A stretch of 64,000 nucleotides of DNA from assembly GCA_947175335.1 (NCBI GenBank), contig CAMWMF010000007.1, positions 23,853-87,852 on the forward strand, given 5' to 3'. The position numbers and the translations under genes are program-made. The notes below the pieces were generated by a model. The model was not told the origin of the DNA. It saw nothing but the letters and a program-made list of their open reading frames with translations, and made no database searches. Shown one piece after another: positions 36,038 to 44,343 of the stretch (positions are counted from its first letter, which is position 1; each line of letters begins with the position of its first letter). This DNA comes from an uncultured Clostridia bacterium. Its GTDB lineage: Bacteria > Bacillota > Clostridia > Christensenellales > Pumilibacteraceae.

Positions 36038-37201
36038 ATGAAAAAGAAGTTTATCGCAATACCGATATTAGTGCTTTTGCTTGCTTTTCCTCTTTTTGCT
36101 TGCGATGTGAAAGGCGGTAATGCCTTCGATGGCGTGGACAATAATAAAAACCACGAAAGCATTTCTACCGAAATAAGTAACGACGTTACCTCCAATAACG
36201 ACAATCCTTCTAATAACGACAGTCCTTCTAATAACGACAGTCCTTCTAATAACGACAGTCCTTCTAATAATAACAATCAAACCAACGAAAATAATTTTAT
36301 TATAACCGATTGGGAGTCCAGTGGAATATTTGCCGCAAGTGCGCCTGAATACGAATTCGATTTTTCTTATAATGATGCCGACTTCTCATACGAAATCGGA
36401 AGTGACGAAAACGAAGAACTGTTTGCGCGCATTTTGAGCGGAGAGGAAAATTATAAAGACTATTTCACTTGGTTCGCTATATACCCCGATTATATCTATC
36501 GCTTTAACGAGGAACGTTATAAAGCGGCCGCCGAAATTATAAAAGCGGGTGCGTTTACTCAACAGTTGCGAGACAAGTATTTTGGATTGTTTACAACTAA
36601 TACTAACTATCCTTATTTTAGTGCTCTTGGAATAACAACTGAACATTATCAAATTTATTTTAATGACGATTGGAGCATTAAGTCTATATGGAAATCTATT
36701 CAATACAATATTCGGTGTGGTGCATTTGAAATGTGGCATTATAGTCTGATTGGTTATACTTTGGGTAGCGGCGCAGAAGCGGCGGAAGGCGAATTAAAGC
36801 AATATGACGAATTTATTTATCCTTGTTACGAAGGACAACGCCTCATAGGTTATCAGCTAACATTTTCATCGCTTCTTCTTTGCGTTGACATGGGGGACGG
36901 TAAAACGGCGGATTGTTCCGTTGATGTGACATACAAACCAAAACTTGTTACTGAAAACGTATGGAACGGACAAAGACAGGAGCATGAAGAAGTAACGTAT
37001 CTTTCCGTTTGTAGGGTAACGGCTGATTTCAATAATGTTTATTCCGGCGGTTACAATATGTTCGACGAAATTTTCATTTTTACAAAGCAAAATGGTGAAT
37101 GGAATTTGTTTAAGATTTGGGAGCAATATCGGAAAGAAGTCCTTACGCCATCTTTGAACCTATACGAAACCAGTGAACAGAAAGTATATCGGTTAGCTTA
37201 A
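36038..37201 (+). CDS. Putative lipoprotein with SNNDSP tandem repeats
   Basis: Signal peptide with lipobox PLFAC; AAGGAGA upstream of ATG 36038. Confidence 0.8.
   Translation: MKKKFIAIPILVLLLAFPLFACDVKGGNAFDGVDNNKNHESISTEISNDVTSNNDNPSNNDSPSNNDSPSNNDSPSNNNNQTNENNFIITDWESSGIFAASAPEYEFDFSYNDADFSYEIGSDENEELFARILSGEENYKDYFTWFAIYPDYIYRFNEERYKAAAEIIKAGAFTQQLRDKYFGLFTTNTNYPYFSALGITTEHYQIYFNDDWSIKSIWKSIQYNIRCGAFEMWHYSLIGYTLGSGAEAAEGELKQYDEFIYPCYEGQRLIGYQLTFSSLLLCVDMGDGKTADCSVDVTYKPKLVTENVWNGQRQEHEEVTYLSVCRVTADFNNVYSGGYNMFDEIFIFTKQNGEWNLFKIWEQYRKEVLTPSLNLYETSEQKVYRLA
36191..36277 (+). repeat. 18-bp tandem repeat (ccttctaataacgacagt; three perfect copies plus degenerate flanks) inside the lipoprotein gene
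   Basis: Perfect units at 36206-36223, 36224-36241, 36242-36259. Confidence 0.95.
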
Positions 37202-37216
37202 CTTTATACATAAAAT

Positions 37217-37260
37217 AAAAGCTCGAAAGTTCTTTTAAACAAAGAAGTTCGAGCTTTTTT
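37217..37260. terminator. Bidirectional terminator between the lipoprotein gene and tRNA cluster
   Basis: AAAAGCTCGAA ... TTCGAGCTTTTTT. Confidence 0.8.
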
Positions 37261-37262
37261 GT

Positions 37263-37349
37263 TGGTGCCGCTGACCGGACTTGAACCGGTACGGAGTTTC
37301 CTCCACGGGATTTTAAGTCCCGAGCGTCTGCCTATTCCACCACAGCGGC
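37263..37349 (-). tRNA. tRNA-Leu (anticodon TAA), CCA encoded
   Basis: Minus strand GCCGCTGTGGTGGAATAGGCAGACGC...GGACTTAAAATCC...GGTTCAAGTCC...CAGCGGCACCA; long variable arm. Confidence 0.97.
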
Positions 37350-37397
37350 AGGGTATACATTTAACTAAAAACGCACAGACCGTAGTCCATGCGTTTT

Positions 37398-37471
37398 TGG
37401 AGGCACCACCCGGACTTGAACCGGGGGTTAGGGCTTTGCAGGCCCCTGCCTTACCGCTTGGCTATGGTGCC
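37398..37471 (-). tRNA. tRNA-Cys (anticodon GCA), CCA encoded
   Basis: Minus strand GGCACCATAGCCAAGCGGTAAGGCAGGGGCCTGCAAAGCCC...GGTTCAAGTCCGGGTGGTGCCTCCA. Confidence 0.97.
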
Positions 37472-37490
37472 GTACTGTATTATATGCAAG

Positions 37491-37566
37491 TGGTGGGAAC
37501 AATAGGACTCGAACCTATGACCCTCTGCTTGTAAGGCAGATGCTCTCCCAACTGAGCTATGCTCCC
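37491..37566 (-). tRNA. tRNA-Val (anticodon TAC), CCA encoded
   Basis: Minus strand GGGAGCATAGCTCAGTTGGGAGAGCATCTGCCTTACAAGCAGAGGGTCATAGGTTCGAGTCC...CCCACCA. Confidence 0.97.
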
Positions 37567-37577
37567 AAAGCCTTATT

Positions 37578-37606
37578 ATAATATCAAATTAAAAAGGAAA
37601 AATCAA
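37578..37606 (-). promoter_or_regulatory. tRNA cluster promoter TTGATT-N17-TATTAT
   Basis: Minus-strand hexamers at 37606-37601 and 37583-37578, just upstream of tRNA-Val. Confidence 0.6.
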
Positions 37607-37752
37607 CCTTTTTAATGCAATTTATCAAAAAAATTTATACTTTTTTGGCGGCGACCTTTTACTAAATTCGTTTTGCGTGCGTAAAACGCGCCTCGGTTTC
37701 ATACAATACCTATTGTGGATCGGCGGCGTTGCCGTCACGTCCAAGGAGAGGT

Positions 37753-38505
37753 ATGTATCAAATTACTATCAGCGTTGACGTAAATAGAGCGGATTGGTTG
37801 TATTCTGTTGATGACGTTATTAAGAATAAACTACAAAGCTGTTTTGCCGTGTCCGCTTTGCGTACCTCGGGTAGGCGCGTATATTGTTCGTTCGGTTGCG
37901 AAACGCAATCGCGCCCGCAAATGCTGCAAGCGATTAAGGAAGGCTTGGTGGAAACGTACGGCGTTGTAAGTAAGTTCGATTTTATCAAGCGCAATCTTTC
38001 GCTCGGACTGTCAAAGACAAATTACGATTTGCTGTTGCATACGCTGGTTGCTTTCGATAGAGAAAACGAACATAAGCTACTGGAAAAGGTTATTCGCGTA
38101 GAGGATAACATGACGCTCGACGGCATATTCAACTTTAAGCTGTGCGAGCTGAAAGAACGGTGGATAGAAATTTGCAATCTCACGCGCAACAACGGCGCGT
38201 ATCTTTACGACGACGAAACGTATATAGAACTTTTACGCTTTCTTATAAGCGCAGTGAATCCCAAAGTAAACAAGCTTACGGTCAAGGAAGTAAACGGGAG
38301 TTACAGCCTTTACGGCTCGCTCAAAAACTCGGTAATAAATATCGACGCGCAAACAGCGGCCGAGCTAATGTACTATTTAATCGATCTTGCGCCGCTTGAA
38401 CTTGTGATAGACGGGGGAATCTCCAATAGCGAACTGTCAAAAAGATTAGTGGGGATTTTTGACGCAAAGACGCTTAGTACGTTTAAAAATCAGACAAAAA
38501 AATAG
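37753..38505 (+). CDS. YtxC-like putative sporulation protein (start corrected to 37753)
   Basis: TLDGIFNFKLCELKERW...YLYDDETYIELLRFLISAVNPKVNKLTV resembles the YtxC core; AAGGAGAGGT before ATG. Confidence 0.6.
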   Translation: MYQITISVDVNRADWLYSVDDVIKNKLQSCFAVSALRTSGRRVYCSFGCETQSRPQMLQAIKEGLVETYGVVSKFDFIKRNLSLGLSKTNYDLLLHTLVAFDRENEHKLLEKVIRVEDNMTLDGIFNFKLCELKERWIEICNLTRNNGAYLYDDETYIELLRFLISAVNPKVNKLTVKEVNGSYSLYGSLKNSVINIDAQTAAELMYYLIDLAPLELVIDGGISNSELSKRLVGIFDAKTLSTFKNQTKK

Positions 38506-38535
38506 TAAAAAGTCTCAATATGACTTGATATTTAA

Positions 38536-38564
38536 TTGATTTATCTTTTGCGCTATGATATAAT
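38536..38564 (+). promoter_or_regulatory. yajC promoter TTGATT-N17-TATAAT
   Basis: Hexamers at 38536-38541 and 38559-38564. Confidence 0.7.
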
Positions 38565-38594
38565 ACTAAGGTAATTATCAAGGAGAATTCAGTT

Positions 38595-39206
38595 ATGGTA
38601 TCGTTTTCTTTATTAAACGCCATTGACCCCACAACAATTATTTTTATCGTGTTGTTGGCATTGCTTATTGTCGCACTGCTTATCGTGCCTATGTTCACAA
38701 ACAAAAAGCGTGCACGCCAAACAGACGAGCTTCACCGCTCCCTTAAACCCGGTGACTTAATCAAGACGGTAGGCGGCGTTGTAGGCACTATCGTTGAAAT
38801 CCGTCAAATTTCGCCTGTCGATAAGGAAATGGTAATAGAAACGGGTGTAGAAGGTCGCAAAACCACTATGGTTTTCGATATTCAAGCGCTTTATCAAGTT
38901 ATGAGCCGTAGTAGCACAATTGTTCCCGCTAACGACGAAAAGGAAGCTGAGAACGAGGTAGCTAACGAAGATCAGACCGCTCCCGAAGCAGAGCAGCCCC
39001 AAAGAGTAGTTCCCGACATTCTTGCGGATAGAATTGCGCAAGCGGAAGCGACGGATGCACCCGCACAAGATACGGTTAGCGAGCAAGCCGAAGCTCCCGC
39101 TGTCGAGCCTAAAGCGGAGCAAGAGGAGAAGCCTGCCGAAAAGCCCGCTCAAAAGAAAGCTCCCGCAAAAAAGTCAGGCAGCGGCAACAAAAAGACAAAC
39201 AAATAA
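38595..39206 (+). CDS. yajC: YajC with long Glu/Ala/Pro/Lys-rich C-terminal tail
   Basis: TM plus RARQTDELHRSLKPGDLIKTVGGVVGTIVEI. Confidence 0.92.
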   Translation: MVSFSLLNAIDPTTIIFIVLLALLIVALLIVPMFTNKKRARQTDELHRSLKPGDLIKTVGGVVGTIVEIRQISPVDKEMVIETGVEGRKTTMVFDIQALYQVMSRSSTIVPANDEKEAENEVANEDQTAPEAEQPQRVVPDILADRIAQAEATDAPAQDTVSEQAEAPAVEPKAEQEEKPAEKPAQKKAPAKKSGSGNKKTNK

Positions 39207-39231
39207 TTAAGTAAAAGTATATTACGCAATG

Positions 39232-39265
39232 CCTCCGCATACTGTAAAGTGTACGGAGGTTTTTT
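39232..39265 (+). terminator. Terminator-like hairpin whose 3' arm is the SD of the next gene
   Basis: CCTCCG(39232-39237) / CGGAGG(39254-39259), then T6 and ATG 39266. Confidence 0.75.
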
Positions 39266-39667
39266 ATGCGCTCAAAAAAGAATGTCGCAAAAAGCGAACG
39301 CGGGTATGTATTTGAAGTTGTAAATGCCAATATTGTAGCATTGATTGTGGCGTTGATTGCCATATTGCTTTCGGCGCTTGCCGTTAAGCTGTTTAACGTA
39401 TCCGATGGTGCTATACCCATTATCAATCAAGCAATTAAAAGCGCGTCTATTTTTATCGGTTGCTTAGTTGCGCTCAAAAAGCCGCGTAACGGTTGGCTGC
39501 GCGGAGTTATATGCGGTTTGACGTTTGTGCTGCTGTCGTTCTTGGTATTTTCGGCACTGCAAAATAATTTTACATTCGGGTTGTCGTTGCTTAACGATTG
39601 TGCGCTCGGAATGGTGTCGGGTATGATTAGCGGCATAATAGCGGTAAACGTTCGCAACAGAGGATAG
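39266..39667 (+). CDS. TIGR04086-like small membrane protein
   Basis: Four hydrophobic segments; immediately upstream of SCIFF locus, its usual neighbour. Confidence 0.7.
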   Translation: MRSKKNVAKSERGYVFEVVNANIVALIVALIAILLSALAVKLFNVSDGAIPIINQAIKSASIFIGCLVALKKPRNGWLRGVICGLTFVLLSFLVFSALQNNFTFGLSLLNDCALGMVSGMISGIIAVNVRNRG

Positions 39668-39718
39668 ATTGCCTTAATAGCCGAAAACAAGAAATTTGTT
39701 TAATTGTTATATAATCAC

Positions 39719-39747
39719 TTGATTTTGGCCACAAAGTATTGTATAAT
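39719..39747 (+). promoter_or_regulatory. scfA promoter TTGATT-N17-TATAAT
   Basis: Hexamers at 39719-39724 and 39742-39747. Confidence 0.75.
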
Positions 39748-39774
39748 AGTACAAAAGAAAATGGGAGGCATAAT

Positions 39775-39951
39775 ATGGCTCATATCAAGGTTATCAGAAA
39801 GTCCACAAACGACAACGGGTGCGATACCGCTTGCGGCGAGTGCCAGACCAGCTGCCAATCGGCTTGCAAAACCAGCTGCACGGTAGGCAATCAGTCGTGC
39901 GAGCGCAAAACCGTTAAGGTGCTTAACTCTAACAAAAACCAAAACAACTAA
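39775..39951 (+). CDS. scfA: SCIFF ranthipeptide precursor (start corrected to MAHIKVIRK)
   Basis: CGECQTSCQSACKTSCTVGNQSCE signature; adjacent radical SAM maturase. Confidence 0.97.
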   Translation: MAHIKVIRKSTNDNGCDTACGECQTSCQSACKTSCTVGNQSCERKTVKVLNSNKNQNN

Positions 39952-41261
39952 TGGTACATACTTTCGGACTGCTCGGGCGGGTGTTTGCGCTCGATACCGA
40001 GAGCGGATCTTTTTTCGAGATCGATCCAATAGTAAAGGCACTTTTAGACGGCGACGATACGTCGCCGTTTTCGCCGTGTGAAATATCGGACGCGCAGGCG
40101 GAAATAGACGAGCTTAAAGCGCAGGGCATACTTTTTGCGCCCGAAATTAACGCTCAGCTTCCGCCGTATGCTTCTACGATTAAGGCTATGTGCCTTAATG
40201 TGTCGCACAATTGCAATCTTGCATGCAAGTATTGCTTTGCCGACGGCGGCACCTACAACGACACTCGGCGCAATATGTCGTTTGAAACGGCCAAAGCCGC
40301 TATCGACATGCTTGTTGAAATGAGCGGCACCAGGCGCAATTTGGAAATAGACTTTTTCGGCGGCGAGCCTATGCTCGACTTTGACGTCGTAAAGCAAACG
40401 GTATATTATGCGCGGTCGCTGGAAAAATCGCACAATAAGAATTTTCGGTTTACCATAACCACCAATGCGTATAAGCTGTCCGACGATGATATAGACTTTT
40501 TTAACGAGCAAATGTACAACGTCGTTATAAGCATCGACGGCAGGAAAGAGGTGCATGACCGCGTTCGCAAGACAGTAGGCGGCAAGGACAGCTTCGATAT
40601 TGTAATTAAAAACGCTTTGCGGTTTAAAGAAAAGCGAAAAGGGCAATATTATGTACGCGGCACATTTACACACTTCAATACCGATTTTTGCTCGGACGTG
40701 CTGTTTTTGAACGATTTGGGCTTCGATCAGCTCTCTATTGAGCCGGTTGTGCTCGATTCCAAAAGTCCTCTTGCGCTTACCGATGCCGATATGCCGACGG
40801 TGCTCAAAGAGTACGAAAAGCTTGCCGAAGCGTATATAGAGCGGAGAAAGACCGATAAGTGGTTCAACTTTTTCCACTTTATGATAGACCTCGACAACGC
40901 GCCGTGCGCGGTTAAGCGGCTTAAAGGCTGCGGCGCGGGCGGGGAGTACGTAGCGGTTGCGCCCGACGGCACGGTGTATCCTTGCCACCAGTTCGACGGC
41001 ATACAAGCTATGGCGCTCGGTAATGTGTTTGACAGAAAGCTTGACGACGCCAAGCGCAAAAGCTTTTATACTTGCTCGGTTCTATCCAAACCGGAGTGCT
41101 CGGCTTGCTGGGCAAAGTATTATTGCTCGGGTGGATGTATGGCCAATTCGTACAAGCACAACGGCGACGTAAACCTTCCTTACAAGCCTGCTTGCGAGCT
41201 TATGAAAAAACGCGTGGAGTGCAGTCTTGCAATAAAAGCAATAGAAGAAAGCTCGAATTAA
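39951..41261 (+). CDS. scfB: SCIFF radical SAM/SPASM maturase
   Basis: SHNCNLACKYCFADGG (CxxxCxxC), FFGGEPMLDFD, C-terminal SPASM cysteines CSACWAKYYCSGGC. Confidence 0.97.
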   Translation: MVHTFGLLGRVFALDTESGSFFEIDPIVKALLDGDDTSPFSPCEISDAQAEIDELKAQGILFAPEINAQLPPYASTIKAMCLNVSHNCNLACKYCFADGGTYNDTRRNMSFETAKAAIDMLVEMSGTRRNLEIDFFGGEPMLDFDVVKQTVYYARSLEKSHNKNFRFTITTNAYKLSDDDIDFFNEQMYNVVISIDGRKEVHDRVRKTVGGKDSFDIVIKNALRFKEKRKGQYYVRGTFTHFNTDFCSDVLFLNDLGFDQLSIEPVVLDSKSPLALTDADMPTVLKEYEKLAEAYIERRKTDKWFNFFHFMIDLDNAPCAVKRLKGCGAGGEYVAVAPDGTVYPCHQFDGIQAMALGNVFDRKLDDAKRKSFYTCSVLSKPECSACWAKYYCSGGCMANSYKHNGDVNLPYKPACELMKKRVECSLAIKAIEESSN

Positions 41262-41313
41262 CAATTACACGCAAAAAAATTGAATTATTTTGTAATTAGT
41301 GTGTTTTAAATAT

Positions 41314-41342
41314 TTGACTTGTGTCACGCTATTTTATATAAT
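41314..41342 (+). promoter_or_regulatory. secDF promoter TTGACT-N17-TATAAT
   Basis: Hexamers at 41314-41319 and 41337-41342. Confidence 0.8.
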
Positions 41343-41412
41343 ATTAGGGAAATATATCGGTAGAATGGGTAAACATATTCGGCGATAACAAGATCCCGCG
41401 GAGAAAATCTTT

Positions 41413-42912
41413 ATGGACGAAAAAAACTCCTTGACGGAAATAAACACGGTAAGCGCTTCGGAACGCAAAACTCCGATTACGCCGCCCGCGCATAAAGCCA
41501 TCAAGAAAAAATCTACAATCGTAAAGCTTGTGCTTATCGGCGTAGCAATGGTGATAGGCATAATTTTGGCGTTTGTTCCGATGCGTTTCGGACTTACGTT
41601 GTATCATCCTTTCTTATCAAAGGAATCTATCAGTTTGGGTCTCGACCTTCAAGGCGGCGTGTATGCGGTATATCAGGCAACTAATACCGATACGGACAAC
41701 TTCGACGCCAAAATGGAAGGCACAAAATCGTCGCTGGAAAGCTTGTTGTCCAGCAAGGGCTACACCGAGGCGACTATCGTGCGCGAGGGTACCGACCGTA
41801 TTCGTGTCGAGGTGCCCGACGTGGACGATCCCAGCGGAATATTGAAGGTTATAGGCGAGCCTACAACCGTTAGGTTTGTTCTTGACAGCACAAACGAGAC
41901 GATTATCACCGGTGACAACATTGTAAACGCCGATTCGGGCTATACCGAACAAAACGGCTATGTTGTAAGCCTTGAATTCGATTCGGAAGGTAGAAAGAAG
42001 TTTGCCGACGTTACAGCAAACAACCAGGGTAGCACGATAAGCATTTATTTGGGTGACTCTACAACGCCTATCCAAACCGCAAACATTAACGAGACCATAC
42101 CCAACGGTAGGGCGATAATTTCCGGTAACTTTACCGCGGAATCGTCGCGCGAGCTAGCGGGCCAAATAATGAGCGGCACGTTTGACGTAGCGCTTGAACT
42201 TAAAGAAAATCAAACGATTTCTCCCACGCTCGGCGAGAATGCAATGAAGTACGGTTTGATTGCAGGTGTTGTAGGCTTTGTCCTTGTTATAGCGTTCTTG
42301 TGCGTTATATACCGTATGATGGGCGTTGCGGCGTCGCTTGCGCTTGTTATCTATTTGATTATTTATTTGTTCTTCTTGGCAGTGTTGCCTTGGGTACAGC
42401 TCACGCTTCCCGGTATTGCCGGTATCCTGTTGAGTATAGGTATGGCTGTTGACGCAAACGTAATTATATTCGAGCGTATAAAAGACGAATACCGTGGCGG
42501 CAAGTCCATTATGGCTGCATATCATGCGGGTTTCAAAAAGGCGTTGTTCGCCATTCTCGACAGTAACGTTACCACGGTTATTGCGTGCGTTTTGTTGATG
42601 TTGCTCGGCACAGGTTCCATAAGCGGTTTTGCTCTCACGTTGCTTGTGGGTGTGCTTATATCGCTGTTTACCGCGCTTTTAGTTTCGCGTGCAATACTCA
42701 AATATTTTATCAACCTCAATTCCTACAATGCCAAGCTGTATCACCTTAAACGCGGCAAGCAGTTTGAGGGGCTTGACGCCGATTCCACCGACGCTAATGT
42801 TTTGGCGGATATGGAACGCGAACAAAAGGAAAAAGATGATAAACAACAAGAAAAAGAGCGTGCTAAGGCTGAGCGCCGTTCGCGTAAAAACAGAGGAGGC
42901 GAGACGGCATAA
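41413..42912 (+). CDS. secD: Protein translocase subunit SecD
   Basis: LGLDLQGGVYAVYQ, GMAVDANVIIFERIKDEYRGGKS. Confidence 0.96.
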   Translation: MDEKNSLTEINTVSASERKTPITPPAHKAIKKKSTIVKLVLIGVAMVIGIILAFVPMRFGLTLYHPFLSKESISLGLDLQGGVYAVYQATNTDTDNFDAKMEGTKSSLESLLSSKGYTEATIVREGTDRIRVEVPDVDDPSGILKVIGEPTTVRFVLDSTNETIITGDNIVNADSGYTEQNGYVVSLEFDSEGRKKFADVTANNQGSTISIYLGDSTTPIQTANINETIPNGRAIISGNFTAESSRELAGQIMSGTFDVALELKENQTISPTLGENAMKYGLIAGVVGFVLVIAFLCVIYRMMGVAASLALVIYLIIYLFFLAVLPWVQLTLPGIAGILLSIGMAVDANVIIFERIKDEYRGGKSIMAAYHAGFKKALFAILDSNVTTVIACVLLMLLGTGSISGFALTLLVGVLISLFTALLVSRAILKYFINLNSYNAKLYHLKRGKQFEGLDADSTDANVLADMEREQKEKDDKQQEKERAKAERRSRKNRGGETA

Positions 42913-44276
42913 TGAAACTTAAAGAAAAGTTCAACAATTTAATGGATAAAGATTTCCGCATTGCGGAAAAACGCAAGCTTGTATTTATTATTCCGCTTGT
43001 AATTGTGGTTGTTGCGGCAATCATGATGATAGTGTTTAGGTTTACATTAGGCTCGGCGTTTAACTTGGGTACCGACTTTACCGGCGGCTATTCGGTAGAC
43101 GTCAAGCTCGGTAACAAATTGACCGAAAGTAATAAGCAAGTTTACTTCGATCAAATAGAGGAAGTATTTCAATCGGTCACCGGCGATAACGGCAAAACGT
43201 ATAAAATTGATATATCCGGCGCAATGCAGTTGCAGGGCTCGGGCGACACTGCTTCCATTCGTGTAAAGTATGCTCAAATAAACGGTGTCAGCGAAAACGA
43301 AATGAGTACCTATGTTAATCCTGCAATTGTTACCGCACTGGAAAACAAGGTTCTCAACAAAGTTCCTAACGTTGTTATAGACGGCAAAGTAATAACCGCC
43401 ACATATGATGAGGTTATAAATGCTGACGGTGACAACAGTCCGTTTGCCGACCTTTGTGCCGCACTTATCAAGGCTTTGCCCGGAATAAACGAAAGCACAA
43501 ATGCCGGAATTACTGCCACCGAAAGCTCGATTACTATCAATCCCGAAAACAAAAAGCAGGTAATAATTACAAGCTCTACGGATGTAACTAATTCGGCAAA
43601 TGTGAGTCGCGCAATAGTATCGGCTATGAACCTTCCCGATAAATACTCGGGATCGGTGTCGGGTGGCGATATGGTAGGTGCAACCGTTTCGACAGAGCTG
43701 TTGTTTACCGCTATACTTGCGGTATCGCTTGCGCTTATATTCATGCTTTGCTATATAGGCTTGCGCTTCCAGCTTTCCAGCGGATTGGCTTGCATTATAG
43801 CGCTGTTCCATGACTTGATTATTATGTTTGCTGCTATGGCCATATTCCATGTGGAAATCAACAGCACATTCATAGCCGCGCTCATTACCATACTCGGCTA
43901 CTCTATTAACAACTCGATTATCATATTTGACCGCGTACGTGAAAATATGCGTTCCATTTACGCAAAGAATATGACTCCCGAACAAGTTGCAAATAAGTCG
44001 ATAAAAGATACGTTGTTACGTTCGATAAACACAACTATTACAACGTTGATAATGATTGCGATGGTTGCTATAATCGGCGTAAGCGACATAAGAATTTTCG
44101 CTATTCCTATTATAATCGGCCTTTTGGCAGGTACGTACTCGTCTATCTGCATTGCGCCGTCGCTGTGGGCGTTGTTCCAGCGTGTTGGTAAAAATAGAGC
44201 CAACTTCAATCTTCCTCCGGTAGATAAAAACAAACAAAAGCAAAAGGGGCCTAAACAGTCCCAAGCAAGTGCATAA
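42912..44276 (+). CDS. secF: Protein translocase subunit SecF
   Basis: GTDFTGGYSVDVKL, TILGYSINNSIIIFDRVREN. Confidence 0.95.
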   Translation: MKLKEKFNNLMDKDFRIAEKRKLVFIIPLVIVVVAAIMMIVFRFTLGSAFNLGTDFTGGYSVDVKLGNKLTESNKQVYFDQIEEVFQSVTGDNGKTYKIDISGAMQLQGSGDTASIRVKYAQINGVSENEMSTYVNPAIVTALENKVLNKVPNVVIDGKVITATYDEVINADGDNSPFADLCAALIKALPGINESTNAGITATESSITINPENKKQVIITSSTDVTNSANVSRAIVSAMNLPDKYSGSVSGGDMVGATVSTELLFTAILAVSLALIFMLCYIGLRFQLSSGLACIIALFHDLIIMFAAMAIFHVEINSTFIAALITILGYSINNSIIIFDRVRENMRSIYAKNMTPEQVANKSIKDTLLRSINTTITTLIMIAMVAIIGVSDIRIFAIPIIIGLLAGTYSSICIAPSLWALFQRVGKNRANFNLPPVDKNKQKQKGPKQSQASA

Positions 44277-44280
44277 TGAT

Positions 44281-44310
44281 AAAAAAGCCTTCCTTGTGTG
44301 AAGGCTTTTT
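44281..44310 (+). terminator. Intrinsic terminator after secF
   Basis: AAAAAGCCTTC-CTTGTGT-GAAGGCTTTTT. Confidence 0.9.
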
Positions 44311-44343
44311 GCCATAGAAAATAATTTATTTAACGTGTGAGCA

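Noticed and set aside
36191-36277. Regular repeats considered as a CRISPR array
   Set aside because: Units are contiguous 18-bp tandem repeats without spacers, in frame in a CDS, and no cas genes are present
37259-37534. 91-aa plus-strand ORF (MLVPLTGLEPVRSF...)
   Set aside because: It is the antisense translation of three minus-strand tRNA genes; the GLEPVR/GLEPG strings come from T-loop sequence
40044-41006. 320-aa minus-strand ORF
   Set aside because: Antisense to scfB, which has complete radical SAM/SPASM motifs
43047-43985. 312-aa minus-strand ORF
   Set aside because: Antisense to secF, no independent evidence
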